Shown piece by piece: positions 11,053-19,443 of a DNA stretch of 64,000 nt (positions within the stretch are counted from its first letter, which is position 1; every line of letters starts with the position of its first letter). Source of the stretch: Bradyrhizobium macuxiense (GTDB lineage: Bacteria; Pseudomonadota; Alphaproteobacteria; Rhizobiales; Xanthobacteraceae). The notes under the pieces were generated by a model. That model searched no databases and was not told the origin of the DNA. It saw nothing but the letters and a program-made list of their open reading frames with translations. Where the stretch lies: positions 496,001 to 560,000 of the forward strand of contig NZ_VITY01000003.1 in the NCBI RefSeq assembly GCF_007993935.1, read 5' to 3'. A program made the position numbers and the translations under genes.

Positions 11053-12192
11053 ATGAGTGACGGCAAGAGCGGTCTGCAACTGCGTTCGCTGCTCAAGAAG
11101 GATGGCGAACTGGAATTGTCGTTGGTCAATATCCCGACCCCCGAGCCCGGTCCCGACGAGGTCGTGGTCCGGGTCGAGGCGACCCCGATCAATCCGTCCG
11201 ACCTCGGGCTCTTGATCGGCCCGGCCGACATGGCCGCCGCCAAGGTCTCCGGCAGCAAGGAATTGCCAGTGGTGACCGCGCGCGTGCCGGAAGGGGCATT
11301 GGCCGGCCTCGCCGCCCGGCTCGACGAGTCGATGCCGGTCGGCAATGAAGGCGCCGGCGTTGTGATCAGGACCGGCTCGTCGGACGCGGCAAAAGCGCTG
11401 ATGGGCCGGACGGTCGCGATGATCGGCGGTGCGATGTATGCGCAATACCGCACGCTGCGCGTCACCGAATGCCTGCCGCTTCCCGAGGGCACTACGCCGG
11501 CGGAAGGCGCGTCCTGTTTCGTCAATCCGCTGACCGCGCTCGGCATGACCGAGACGATGCGGCGCGAGGGCCACAAGGCGCTGGTACACACGGCGGCGGC
11601 GTCGAACCTCGGCCAGATGCTGAACAGGATCTGTCTCAAGGACGGCATCGGCCTCGTCAACATCGTGCGCAACAAGGAGCAGGCCGACATCCTGCACAAG
11701 ATCGGCGCCAAGCATATCGTCGATTCCAGCGCGCCCGATTTCATGGACAAACTCACCGGCGCGCTGGTCGAGACCGGCGCGACCATCGCCTTCGATGCGA
11801 TCGGCGGCGGCAAGCTCGCAGGCCAGATCCTGGTCGCGATGGAGACCGCGATCAACAAGACCGCCAAGGCCTACAGCCGCTACGGCTCGAATGTGCACAA
11901 GCAGGTCTACGTCTACGGCAGCCTCGACAACCGTTCGATCGAGCTGCCGCGCGGCTTCGGCATGGCCTGGGGCGTCGGCGGCTGGCTCTTGTTCCCGTTC
12001 CTGATGAAGATCGGTCCGGAGGCGGGCAACAAGCTGCGTCAGCGCGTGGTCGCGGAGTTGAAGACCACCTTCGCCAGCCACTACACCAAGGTGGTGTCGT
12101 TGCAGGAAACCCTGCAGCTCGACAACATCGCCGTCTACGGCAAGCGCGCGACCGGCGAGAAATTCCTGATCAATCCGAACAAGGGCGCGTAA
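11053..12192 (+). CDS. Zinc-independent MDR oxidoreductase, quinone-reductase-like
   Basis: A 379-residue medium-chain dehydrogenase/reductase. The GroES-like N-domain has VVVRVEATPINPSDLG (about residues 37-52), typical of quinone oxidoreductases, and lacks the Cys/His set of zinc alcohol dehydrogenases. The nucleotide-binding part has VHTAAASNLGQML and a following IVRNKEQADIL segment, then AFDAIGGGK. The C-terminal third carries an unusual hydrophobic MAWGVGGWLLFPFLMKI stretch. A strong AAGGGAGG site precedes the ATG. Substrate unknown; probably NAD(P)H-dependent reduction of a quinone or enone. It lies 47 bases after eno, same strand. Confidence 0.82.
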   Translation: MSDGKSGLQLRSLLKKDGELELSLVNIPTPEPGPDEVVVRVEATPINPSDLGLLIGPADMAAAKVSGSKELPVVTARVPEGALAGLAARLDESMPVGNEGAGVVIRTGSSDAAKALMGRTVAMIGGAMYAQYRTLRVTECLPLPEGTTPAEGASCFVNPLTALGMTETMRREGHKALVHTAAASNLGQMLNRICLKDGIGLVNIVRNKEQADILHKIGAKHIVDSSAPDFMDKLTGALVETGATIAFDAIGGGKLAGQILVAMETAINKTAKAYSRYGSNVHKQVYVYGSLDNRSIELPRGFGMAWGVGGWLLFPFLMKIGPEAGNKLRQRVVAELKTTFASHYTKVVSLQETLQLDNIAVYGKRATGEKFLINPNKGA

Positions 12193-12204
12193 CCGCGCGA
12201 AAGG

Positions 12205-13320
12205 TTACTCGCGCTCGAATGCCAGCGCCCTGGAGCGCTTGTGACGCTCCAGGGCATGGTCGATCAGGACGTCCATCAGCTCGGATTGCGGCAGGCCGCT
12301 GGCTTCCCACAGCCGCGGATACATGCTGATGTTGGTGAAGCCGGGCAGGGTATTCGCCTCGTTCACGAACGCCTGCTCGCCGTGCAGGAAGAAGTCGATG
12401 CGCGCCATGCCTTCGCAACCCAGCACTCCGAACGTTTTGATCGCGAGCTCCCTGATGCGATCGGCCACGGCAGGCGGGACGTCGGCGGGCACCTGCAGCA
12501 GGGCGCCGTCCGCATCGAGATACTTCGCGTCGTAGGAGTAGAAGCCGTGCTTGTCGGACGGCACGATCTCGCCGAGCTGCGAGGCACGCACGCGGCCCTC
12601 GGCATCCTCGAGCACGGAGCACTCGACCTCGCGGATCGGCGCGATGCAGCGCTCGATCAGGATCTTGGTGTCGAAGCGGAACGCCAACTTGCAGCCGGTC
12701 TCGAACTCCTCCGCGTTGCGCGCCTTCGACACGCCGACCGATGATCCCATGTTGGCCGGCTTGACGAACAGCTCCTGCGAGCCGAGGGCGCTGACCGCGT
12801 CGTGATAGCTGACGGGAGCTAGAGCCGACATCGCGACAAAGGGGACGATCGGCAATCCCGCCTCGCGCAGCAGGCGCTTGGCGATGTCCTTGTCCATTCC
12901 GGCCGCCGAGCCCATCACGCGCGAGCCGACATAGGCTACGTCAGATAGCTCCAGCGCGCCCTGCACGGTGCCATCCTCACCATTGGGGCCATGCAGGACC
13001 GGGAAGACGACATCGAATGCCGGCAATTCCGCCGGCACTGCCCCAGGTCCCGCAAGCACCACGACGCGACCCTGTCCGCCCGGCAGCAGCGCGAGTTGTG
13101 GCCCATGGTCCGGAATGGTCAGCGCGCCGCCACCCGCGCCGGCGCCGTTTCCGGCATCGGCAACGATCCAGCGGCCATCCCGGGTGATGCCGATCGCCGT
13201 GGCCTCATAGCGATCCGGGTCGAGCGAGCGAAGCACGTTCGCCGCCGACGCCCGCGACACGTCATGTTCGGCCGATCGTCCGCCGAACAGGATTGCAATC
13301 CGTATCTTGCGCTCTGCCAT
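12205..13320 (-). CDS. ddl: D-alanine--D-alanine ligase (DdlA-like)
   Basis: ATP-grasp enzyme that makes the D-Ala-D-Ala end of the peptidoglycan stem. 371 residues, close to the DdlA/VanA branch in size. Conserved elements: ILFGGRSAEHDVS (Glu18), FPVLHGPNGEDGTVQG around residue 106, the ATP-grasp loop GSSVGVSKA at about 192-200, and near the C-terminus the metal-binding NEANTLPGFTNISMYP. I start at MAERKIRIA; the upstream in-frame extension does not resemble the family. Not part of an mra/mur cluster, which suggests a second, stand-alone ligase gene in this genome, but that cannot be checked here. Confidence 0.95.
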   Translation of the reverse strand: MAERKIRIAILFGGRSAEHDVSRASAANVLRSLDPDRYEATAIGITRDGRWIVADAGNGAGAGGGALTIPDHGPQLALLPGGQGRVVVLAGPGAVPAELPAFDVVFPVLHGPNGEDGTVQGALELSDVAYVGSRVMGSAAGMDKDIAKRLLREAGLPIVPFVAMSALAPVSYHDAVSALGSQELFVKPANMGSSVGVSKARNAEEFETGCKLAFRFDTKILIERCIAPIREVECSVLEDAEGRVRASQLGEIVPSDKHGFYSYDAKYLDADGALLQVPADVPPAVADRIRELAIKTFGVLGCEGMARIDFFLHGEQAFVNEANTLPGFTNISMYPRLWEASGLPQSELMDVLIDHALERHKRSRALAFERE

Positions 13321-13414
13321 TGTCCGCTCTTCGGTCGGCTTGAATGTGCATGGAATCCAGCCACAGTATGGTTGGAAGAACGTGTCGATATTTGGCCCAG
13401 GAATACGGCCCGGT

Positions 13415-14548
13415 TCACTTCTGCAAAAGCAGGCGCACCAGTTCGGCCTGTCGTTTCGACCCGGTCTTGTCGAAGATGTTCGATAGATGCGTTCGTGCCG
13501 TTCCGACGGTGATGCCGAGCCTGTCGGCGGCGGCCTGACGGCCATCGCCCTTGGTGATTTCCAGCGCGAACGCGGCTTCCGCGGGCGTCAGGCCAAAACG
13601 CTGTTGCAGGCTGTCGAGGCTGGCCTGCATTTCCGTCTCGGGATCGATAACCAATACGATCGCGACCGGGCGCCGCGAAACGGTCCAGGGCAGCGCGGCC
13701 ATCGCTGTTTCCAGCGACACCGGCGCCACGAGAACACCAAGCGGCGATCGGCCGGTTTTCCGCCGCAGCGAAAGTTCGCCGCCGGCTCCGATGCCGGCCA
13801 GTGCGAGGCAGGACGACACCAGTTTCCGTAACAGGCGTCCGCAGTCGGCGTCGGACGCGGACAGCATGCCGCCTTCGAGCCGTAGCCCATCATCGGCGTC
13901 GAGCAAGGCTTGCGCGATGCGGTTGGTGAACAGCGGCCTTGCCTCGGCATCGACGAGGAGAAAGCCTTGCTGCAATCGATCAAAACCCGCGAGCGCGCTC
14001 TCGCTGGCGAAGGTCAGATGATACACGCGGCGTTGCAACGCGACTGCGCGGACCAGATGCTGCGCGAGGATAGCAAACAGCCGCTTCTGATCGGTGCCGA
14101 ATGGCGACCGGTTCAGCGATCCGTGGATGGTGAAGATTCCCGTCGCGCTATCGTCGACCAATAGATTGGTGGTCAGCGGCTCGGTGTCGTAGCCGGCCGG
14201 GCGCCACCACTCCTGATAAAAATCCGTGCTCGTGAACTGGTCCTGCGTGATGAAGTTGCCGACGGTGAAAACCTTGCCCGGGGCCTGACCGATGCCGAGC
14301 GGCAGCAGCGGATTGCGTGGCGCCCAGTCCAGCAGCCGGTTGACCAGCACGGGATCGATCCGCGGCGCGAGCAGGTTCGAGAGCCCGGTCGCCGGATCGT
14401 AGACGCCGAAGATCACTTCCGGTCCGCCGACGGCATCGCCGATCCGGTTCAGGACATCAGGCCAGCGCGCGGCGTCGAGGGCCGCGTCGTAGATGGCGGC
14501 GACGAGATCGTGCACGCCGTCTTCGCCGGTCAATGTGCCGCCAAGCAT
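13415..14548 (-). CDS. LuxR-type transcriptional regulator of cassette A
   Basis: A 377-residue regulator. The C-terminal 65 residues are a LuxR/FixJ helix-turn-helix (LTPAEAAFALEITKG ... LGITVGTARTHLSNIFDKTG). The first ~340 residues are a sensory region with a PAS-like middle part (GFLLVDAEARPLFTNRIAQALL). No response-regulator receiver or autoinducer domain is recognisable. It is paralogous to the regulator at 31967-33097: both begin with an IYDAALD..WP segment and share the same layout. It is divergent from the trimeric autotransporter gene (238-base gap), which is its most likely target. AGGGG precedes the ATG. Confidence 0.9.
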   Translation of the reverse strand: MLGGTLTGEDGVHDLVAAIYDAALDAARWPDVLNRIGDAVGGPEVIFGVYDPATGLSNLLAPRIDPVLVNRLLDWAPRNPLLPLGIGQAPGKVFTVGNFITQDQFTSTDFYQEWWRPAGYDTEPLTTNLLVDDSATGIFTIHGSLNRSPFGTDQKRLFAILAQHLVRAVALQRRVYHLTFASESALAGFDRLQQGFLLVDAEARPLFTNRIAQALLDADDGLRLEGGMLSASDADCGRLLRKLVSSCLALAGIGAGGELSLRRKTGRSPLGVLVAPVSLETAMAALPWTVSRRPVAIVLVIDPETEMQASLDSLQQRFGLTPAEAAFALEITKGDGRQAAADRLGITVGTARTHLSNIFDKTGSKRQAELVRLLLQK

Positions 14549-14613
14549 CGATCAGCCCCTGCCTGGTTGCAATCTGGCCCGGATGCCATTCGCACCGCAA
14601 GGCTGGATTGTGT

Positions 14614-14632
14614 GCAACTGTTTCGATGTTGC
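14614..14632. promoter_or_regulatory. Candidate operator dyad between LuxR-A and autotransporter A
   Basis: GCAAC and GTTGC half-sites are separated by nine bases, centred about 75 bases upstream of the regulator start and 160 bases upstream of the autotransporter start. The position is right for a site controlling both divergent genes. The match is short, and I found no convincing counterpart in the equivalent gap of cassette B, so it is only a candidate. Confidence 0.25.
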
Positions 14633-14785
14633 TGCAAAGTCTCACTCGCTGCCGTTCGGGTTGAAACCGCCGCTTTCCATCCGGGCCTCCGACGAACGTC
14701 AGATGCGAGCACCGGGCGACTTGGGGAAGGTGCCGGAACGGCAGGTCAATCGGCTGACTCGGTCCGTCCGTTTGAGGGGGCTCGC

Positions 14786-16501
14786 ATGTACGGTGATCGG
14801 CGTCACAGAACCATCATCCCGGCAGTCGGGAGCAGGGCGGGCTTGTCAGCGAGCGGCATGCTTGCCCGCGGAGCCGTCTGTGTGCTCGGCGCCACTGCGA
14901 TGCTCTGCCCGTCGGCCGCGCGCTCGGCGGACTATGCGGCCGGCGGCGGCGTCAACAATGCACCGTCGGGGTTTGCGACGGCGGTTGGCTCCGGCGCGAG
15001 CACGACCGGCATAGCTGCAACGGCCTACGGCTCAAACAGTGCAGCGACCGGCGCCGATGCGACCGCGATCGGCCACGAGAGCTTTGCCACCGGCGACGCT
15101 GCAAGCGCCTTCGGCACTTTTAGCACCGCCACCGGAGCCGCCGCGACGGCGATCGGCGGGGGCAGCTTCGCGAACGGCACGCAGGCAACCGCGACCGGCA
15201 ACAACACCCTGGCCGTCGGCACCAATGCAAGCGCCTTCGGCACTCTCAGCACCGCCGTCGGTGATGCCGCGACGGCGATCGGAGCTGGCAGCTTCGCGAA
15301 CGGCACGCAGGCGACCGCGACCGGCAAGGACAGTTTGGCGAACGGAGCCAACGCGACGGCGACGGGACAAGGCAGCAATGCAACTGGCACTTTCGCAACC
15401 GCGACAGGACAGAGCAGTGTCGCTAACGGCACCTTGGCGACAGCGACCGGCATGCTCAGCAATGCGACCGGTATCAATGCGACCGCGACCGGCGCAAGGA
15501 GCAGCGCCAACGGCATGGGAGCGACCGCGACCGGGGTCGCCAGCAGGGCCATCGGCGACTTTGCGACCGCGACCGGCCAATTCAGTCTGGCAAACGGCTT
15601 GACGGCGACGGCGACCGGCGAATTCAGCAGTGCCACCGGAGCCGCCGCGACGGCGACCGGTCAGCAAAGCATCGCCAATGGCGCAACCGCCAGCGCCTAT
15701 GGCCAAAACAGCAACGCCACCGGCGAGGCGACGACCGCGATCGGCCAGGCCAGCACCGCCAGCGCCACCGGCGCGACGGCGGTCGGCGCCAACTCGCAGG
15801 CCACCGCGGCAGGCGCGGTCGCGGTCGGGCAAAACTCCGCCGCAACCGGCGTCAATGCGATCGCGATCGGCAATGGCGCGGTCGCGACCGGCTCGATCGC
15901 TGTCGGTGCCGGCGCATCGGCGTCCAATGGCGGTGCGGCCTATGGCGACGGCGCGGTGGCGACGGGGAGCAATTCGGCGGCCTTCGGCACCAATGCCACG
16001 GCGACTTTTGCAAACTCTACCGCGATCGGCACTGGCGCGACGACATCGGCGCCGAACGAGGTCTCGATCGGCACCAGCACGAACACCTACCGCATGTCCG
16101 GCATCACCTCGGCGGCAAGCCTCGCCGCGCAATCCGGCCCGACCCAGGTGGTGACGACGGATGCCGCCGGCCATCTCGCGTCGGCCAACTTCAGTCCGCA
16201 GGACATATCCGCGCTCCAAACCAACGTCTCGACGCTGCAGGGCAACGTCGCGACATTGCAGACGCAGATGCGACAGGCGTTCGAGGGAACCGCGATCGCC
16301 ATTGCCATGGGCGGCGCGGCGCTGCCATCGGACAAGAGATTTGCGATCTCGACCAATTGGGGCACCTTCCGCGGGCAGAATGCGATGAGCCTCGGGGCCC
16401 AGATGCGGCTCAACCAATATGTCGTGCTCAATGGCGGCGTCGCCGCCGGCTTTGCGCAAGGTGGCGTCGGTGGACGCGCCGGGGTGACCGTTGCGTGGTG
16501 A
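14786..16501 (+). CDS. YadA-like trimeric autotransporter, passenger with 14-residue head repeats (cassette A)
   Basis: A 571-residue outer-membrane surface protein. A long signal peptide with extended basic N-region ends near SAARSA (about residue 48). Residues ~61-420 are degenerate 14-residue repeats of the form A-T-A-T/I-G-x-x-S-x-A-x-G, the classical YadA head coil. A neck-like NEVSIGTSTNTYRM follows, a short coiled coil (ISALQTNVSTLQGNVATLQTQM), and a C-terminal ~75-residue YadA anchor with four beta strands ending in Trp. Known members trimerise in the outer membrane as adhesins. GAGGGGG precedes the ATG. The stop overlaps the next start (GTGA). The stalk is very short for the family. 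Confidence 0.88.
   Translation: MYGDRRHRTIIPAVGSRAGLSASGMLARGAVCVLGATAMLCPSAARSADYAAGGGVNNAPSGFATAVGSGASTTGIAATAYGSNSAATGADATAIGHESFATGDAASAFGTFSTATGAAATAIGGGSFANGTQATATGNNTLAVGTNASAFGTLSTAVGDAATAIGAGSFANGTQATATGKDSLANGANATATGQGSNATGTFATATGQSSVANGTLATATGMLSNATGINATATGARSSANGMGATATGVASRAIGDFATATGQFSLANGLTATATGEFSSATGAAATATGQQSIANGATASAYGQNSNATGEATTAIGQASTASATGATAVGANSQATAAGAVAVGQNSAATGVNAIAIGNGAVATGSIAVGAGASASNGGAAYGDGAVATGSNSAAFGTNATATFANSTAIGTGATTSAPNEVSIGTSTNTYRMSGITSAASLAAQSGPTQVVTTDAAGHLASANFSPQDISALQTNVSTLQGNVATLQTQMRQAFEGTAIAIAMGGAALPSDKRFAISTNWGTFRGQNAMSLGAQMRLNQYVVLNGGVAAGFAQGGVGGRAGVTVAW
14966..16045 (+). repeat. 42-bp-period coding repeats of the YadA head
   Basis: About 25 degenerate units of roughly 42 bases encode the 14-residue head repeats inside the autotransporter gene. 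Some units are nearly identical at DNA level (for example around 15167 and 15287, GGCAGCTTCGCGAACGGCAC in both), so unit gain or loss by slippage or recombination is plausible and length may vary between strains. Confidence 0.8.
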
Positions 16502-17088
16502 CCCGGAAAGCATCCTGGCTGCGGGCTCTGGTCGCTGCGGGCGCGTTGCTGGCGGCCGCCGCCTGTCGTGCGGAGACGCCGCCGCCGGCTGCCAAGCCGG
16601 CCCAGATCGATCGCAACGGCGTGCTCATGCTGGTGCGCTCCGCGCTGCTCGCGCTCGATCACGCCAACAAGACGGGTAACTACACGGTGCTGCGCGACAT
16701 CGGCGCGCCGGGCTTTCAAGTCAACTCGGCGGCCCGCCTGGGGGAGATCTTTGCCAAGCTGCGCAACGACAATCTGGATCTTTCCGGCGTCGCGGTGATC
16801 GATCCCCAACTCAATCTGCTGCCGCAGATCGAGGCCAACGGATTGATGCATATGGCCGGCTTCTTTCCGTCGGTTCCGAACCAGGTGAATTTCGACCTGG
16901 CGTTCGTGCCGGTGAACGGGCAGTGGCGGCTGTTCGGGATCTCGGTATCGATTGGACAGAGCGGGCCCGCCGCGCCCGAGCCGCCGGCCGCGGCGCCCGC
17001 AAACGGCGCCAAACCGGCCGCAAAGCCGCTGCCTGGAAGCAAGCACGGGCCTGCGGATAAACCGGCCGATGCCCCCGCGCCGAAATAG
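16498..17088 (+). CDS. Exported accessory protein of cassette A
   Basis: A 196-residue protein starting at GTG, which overlaps the autotransporter stop by four bases (GTGA), so translation is coupled. The N-terminus has a hydrophobic signal (LRALVAAGALLAAAAC); the Cys could be a lipid-attachment site but the lipobox is weak. A folded core of ~110 residues (about 40-150) carries LALDHANKTGNYTVLRD and the later NQVNFDLAFVPVNGQWRLFGISV. The tail is Pro/Ala/Lys-rich and probably disordered. The core is clearly homologous to the protein at 29793-30452, which sits in the same place behind another autotransporter. No named domain recognised; role as an autotransporter helper is inferred. Confidence 0.8.
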   Translation: MTRKASWLRALVAAGALLAAAACRAETPPPAAKPAQIDRNGVLMLVRSALLALDHANKTGNYTVLRDIGAPGFQVNSAARLGEIFAKLRNDNLDLSGVAVIDPQLNLLPQIEANGLMHMAGFFPSVPNQVNFDLAFVPVNGQWRLFGISVSIGQSGPAAPEPPAAAPANGAKPAAKPLPGSKHGPADKPADAPAPK

Positions 17089-17249
17089 CGCCTTGAAGCT
17101 GATGTTTGACAGCCGTGCTGCATGACGTCAGCGGGGCGGTTTCATAAACGTTGCGTTTCCAAAATTGCACGATCCATGCACTTGCATCTTTCTCGGCGCG
17201 CCGGTAGGTGAGATGCGCGAGCTTCACGCACAACCCGAAGGAATTTGCT

Positions 17250-17801
17250 ATGGCCTATAACATCGTCACCATCGTCGGCAGCATCCGCAAACAGAGCTTT
17301 TCGCTCAAGATCGCCAATGCGCTGGCCAAGCTCGCACCGGCGTCGCTGAAGCTCGACGTGACGACGCTTGAGGGCATCTCCTTCTTCAACCAGGACCTCG
17401 AGGCCGCCCCGCCGGCGGACTGGCTGGCCTTCCGCGAGAAGCTGCAGAAGTCGAACGGCGTGCTGTTCGTGACCCCGGAGTACAACCGCTCGATCCCGGG
17501 CGTGCTGAAGAACGCGATCGACGTCGCCTCGCGGCCTTACGGCAAGAGCTCGTTTATCGGCAAGCCGATCGGCATCATCGGCAATTCGCCGGGACCGCTC
17601 GGCGGCGTCAGCGCGGTGAAGCATCTGCAGAACATCCTGCCGGGCATTTCCGGTCCGATCCTCGGGCAGCCGGAAGCCTATCTCAACGGTGTCGGCGATG
17701 CCTTCGACGACAACGGCGAGCTGACCAAGGAGTCGCTCAAGGGCGTGCTGCAGCAGTACCTCGGCGCCTTCGCGGCCTTCATCGAAAAGCAGAACGGCTG
17801 A
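17250..17801 (+). CDS. NADPH-dependent FMN reductase (ChrR/YieF-like)
   Basis: A 183-residue flavodoxin-fold oxidoreductase. IVGSIRKQSFSLKIA (about 6-20) is the FMN phosphate loop, LFVTPEYNRSIPGVLKNAID the conserved flavin-contact motif, and GNSPGPLGG the second flavin loop. Relatives reduce quinones, chromate or azo dyes with NAD(P)H and FMN in the cytoplasm. GAAGGAA lies seven bases before the ATG. It is monocistronic: cassette A lies 161 bases upstream and a dispersed palindromic repeat follows directly after the stop. Confidence 0.92.
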   Translation: MAYNIVTIVGSIRKQSFSLKIANALAKLAPASLKLDVTTLEGISFFNQDLEAAPPADWLAFREKLQKSNGVLFVTPEYNRSIPGVLKNAIDVASRPYGKSSFIGKPIGIIGNSPGPLGGVSAVKHLQNILPGISGPILGQPEAYLNGVGDAFDDNGELTKESLKGVLQQYLGAFAAFIEKQNG

Positions 17802-17806
17802 CCTTG

Positions 17807-17863
17807 TTTGACGCGTTTTCTTCACGCGAACCGGCATCCACTTCGCTCGAAAACGCTTTGGCT
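17807..17863. repeat. Dispersed ~55-bp palindromic element, copy 1
   Basis: Begins TTTGACGCGTTTTC and continues with TTCACGCGAACCGG...CCACTTCGCTCGAAAACGCT; the outer arms CGTTTTC and GAAAACG pair. Related copies lie at 34419-34474 and 39612-39662. It sits immediately behind the FMN reductase stop, where a terminator would be expected. Confidence 0.8.
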
Positions 17864-17901
17864 TAGCATTCCGTTAACCCCATGGCCGCATCTTCGCGGC
17901 C

Positions 17902-18219
17902 ATGGTCTCCCGCACACGCCTCAAATCGATTCTGACCGGGCTCGCGCTCTACACGCTGGCGGCGCTGATGGTCGGCTATTTCGGCGTCAACGCCTATACC
18001 GGCAAATACGGGCTGAACGCGCGGCAGGAGCTCGACCAGGAAATCATCGCGTTGACCTCGGAGCTTGCGCGGTTGAAGAAGGAGCGGGCCGAGGGCGAGC
18101 AGCGGGTGTCGCTGCTGCGGTCGGATCGGGTCGATCCCGACATGCTGGACGAGCGCGCGCGCTTCCAGCTCGACTACGCCAACCCGCGTGATCTGGTTCG
18201 GATCAACAAGTCGAACTGA
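17902..18219 (+). CDS. Septum formation initiator (FtsB/DivIC-like)
   Basis: A 105-residue bitopic membrane protein. A short basic N-terminus precedes one transmembrane helix (about residues 12-30, LALYTLAALMVGYFGVNAY); then comes a coiled coil (~42-72, ELDQEIIALTSELARLKKERAEGE) and a C-terminal segment with LDERARFQLDYANPRD. This is the layout of FtsB/DivIC proteins, which bridge divisome components in the periplasm. Its place just upstream of pdhA is usual in related alphaproteobacteria. Confidence 0.9.
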   Translation: MVSRTRLKSILTGLALYTLAALMVGYFGVNAYTGKYGLNARQELDQEIIALTSELARLKKERAEGEQRVSLLRSDRVDPDMLDERARFQLDYANPRDLVRINKSN

Positions 18220-18378
18220 CGCGTTCTCAAATTTCAAAAACAATCCCGCGCTATCACAAAAGTGTCGCGCCGCGCTGCAGTGCGGCATAGCAAAATTCCA
18301 TCGGGCGAACGCAATCCTTCCAAGGTGATTTGAGTTGGGTTAGAGAGGGTTCTTCGACTTCTCTCACCCGGAATTGCC

Positions 18379-19398
18379 ATGGCCGCACCCAAGAAAAGCG
18401 TCGCGAAGGAATCAGGTCAGGAGAAGGCTGGTTCTCCCCCCGAATTCTCCAAGGAGCAGGAGTTCAAGGCACTGCGGGACATGCTCCTGATCCGGCGCTT
18501 CGAGGAGAAGGCCGGTCAGCTCTACGGCATGGGTGCGATCGGCGGATTCTGCCATCTCTATATCGGCCAGGAAGCGGTCGTCGTCGGCATGCAGATGGCG
18601 CTGAAGCAGGGCGACGAGGTCATAACGGGCTACCGCGACCACGGCCACATGCTGGCCTGCGACATGGAAGCCAAGGGCGTGATGGCCGAACTGACCGGAC
18701 GCCGCGGCGGCTATTCCCGCGGCAAGGGCGGCTCCATGCACATGTTCAGCAAGGAGAAGCATTTCTACGGCGGTCACGGAATCGTGGGCGCGCAGGTGTC
18801 GCTCGGCACCGGCCTTGCCTTCGCCAACCACTATCGCGGCAACGATAACGTCAGCGTGACTTATTTCGGTGACGGCGCGGCCAACCAGGGCCAGGTCTAC
18901 GAAAGCTTCAACATGGCCGAGCTGTGGAAGCTGCCGGTGATCTACGTCATCGAGAACAATCGCTACGCGATGGGCACCTCGGTGTCGCGCGCTTCGGCGC
19001 AGCAGGATTTCTCCAAGCGCGGCGCCTCCTTCAACATTCCCGGCAGGCAGGTCGACGGCATGGACGTGCGCGCGGTCAAGGCCGCCGCCGACGAGGCCAC
19101 AGCCTGGTGCCGCGGCGGCAATGGTCCGATGATCCTCGAGATGCAGACCTACCGGTATCGCGGCCACTCGATGTCCGATCCCGCGAAGTACCGTACCCGC
19201 GAGGAAGTCGAGAAGGTTCGTCACGACCAGGACCCGATCGAGCAAGTGCGCAACCGCTTGCTGGCGTCGGGCGTGAGCGAGCAGGACCTGAAGGCGATCG
19301 ACGCCGAGGTGCGCGAGATCGTCAACGAAGCCGCCGACTTCGCGCAGCACGATCCGGAGCCGGATGCATCCGAGCTCTACACCGACATCTACCGCTGA
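18379..19398 (+). CDS. pdhA: Pyruvate dehydrogenase E1 component, alpha subunit
   Basis: Thiamine-diphosphate-dependent decarboxylase subunit of the pyruvate dehydrogenase complex. 339 residues. The ThDP/Mg motif runs from GDGAANQG (about 164-171) to ENNRYAMG near residue 192. The phosphorylation-loop region RYRGHSMSDPAKYRT is present as in mitochondrial-type heterotetrameric E1. The Ala/Lys-rich N-terminus MAAPKKS is typical. First gene of the pdh block; pdhB starts 45 bases downstream. Confidence 0.97.
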   Translation: MAAPKKSVAKESGQEKAGSPPEFSKEQEFKALRDMLLIRRFEEKAGQLYGMGAIGGFCHLYIGQEAVVVGMQMALKQGDEVITGYRDHGHMLACDMEAKGVMAELTGRRGGYSRGKGGSMHMFSKEKHFYGGHGIVGAQVSLGTGLAFANHYRGNDNVSVTYFGDGAANQGQVYESFNMAELWKLPVIYVIENNRYAMGTSVSRASAQQDFSKRGASFNIPGRQVDGMDVRAVKAAADEATAWCRGGNGPMILEMQTYRYRGHSMSDPAKYRTREEVEKVRHDQDPIEQVRNRLLASGVSEQDLKAIDAEVREIVNEAADFAQHDPEPDASELYTDIYR

Positions 19399-19443
19399 CC
19401 CCACCCGCGCAGAAGAATTTCAAGACCGATTTCGGGAGCCGAT

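Noticed and set aside
14966..16045. Regularly spaced repeats resembling a CRISPR array
   Set aside because: Units are degenerate 42-base coding repeats without spacers and lie in one open frame. The 15-base repeats at 30878-31093 are coding as well.
15032..16513. 493-residue minus-strand frame opposite autotransporter A
   Set aside because: It is Arg/Gly-rich and arises from the periodic GC-rich head repeats; the plus frame has signal peptide, repeats, neck and anchor in order.
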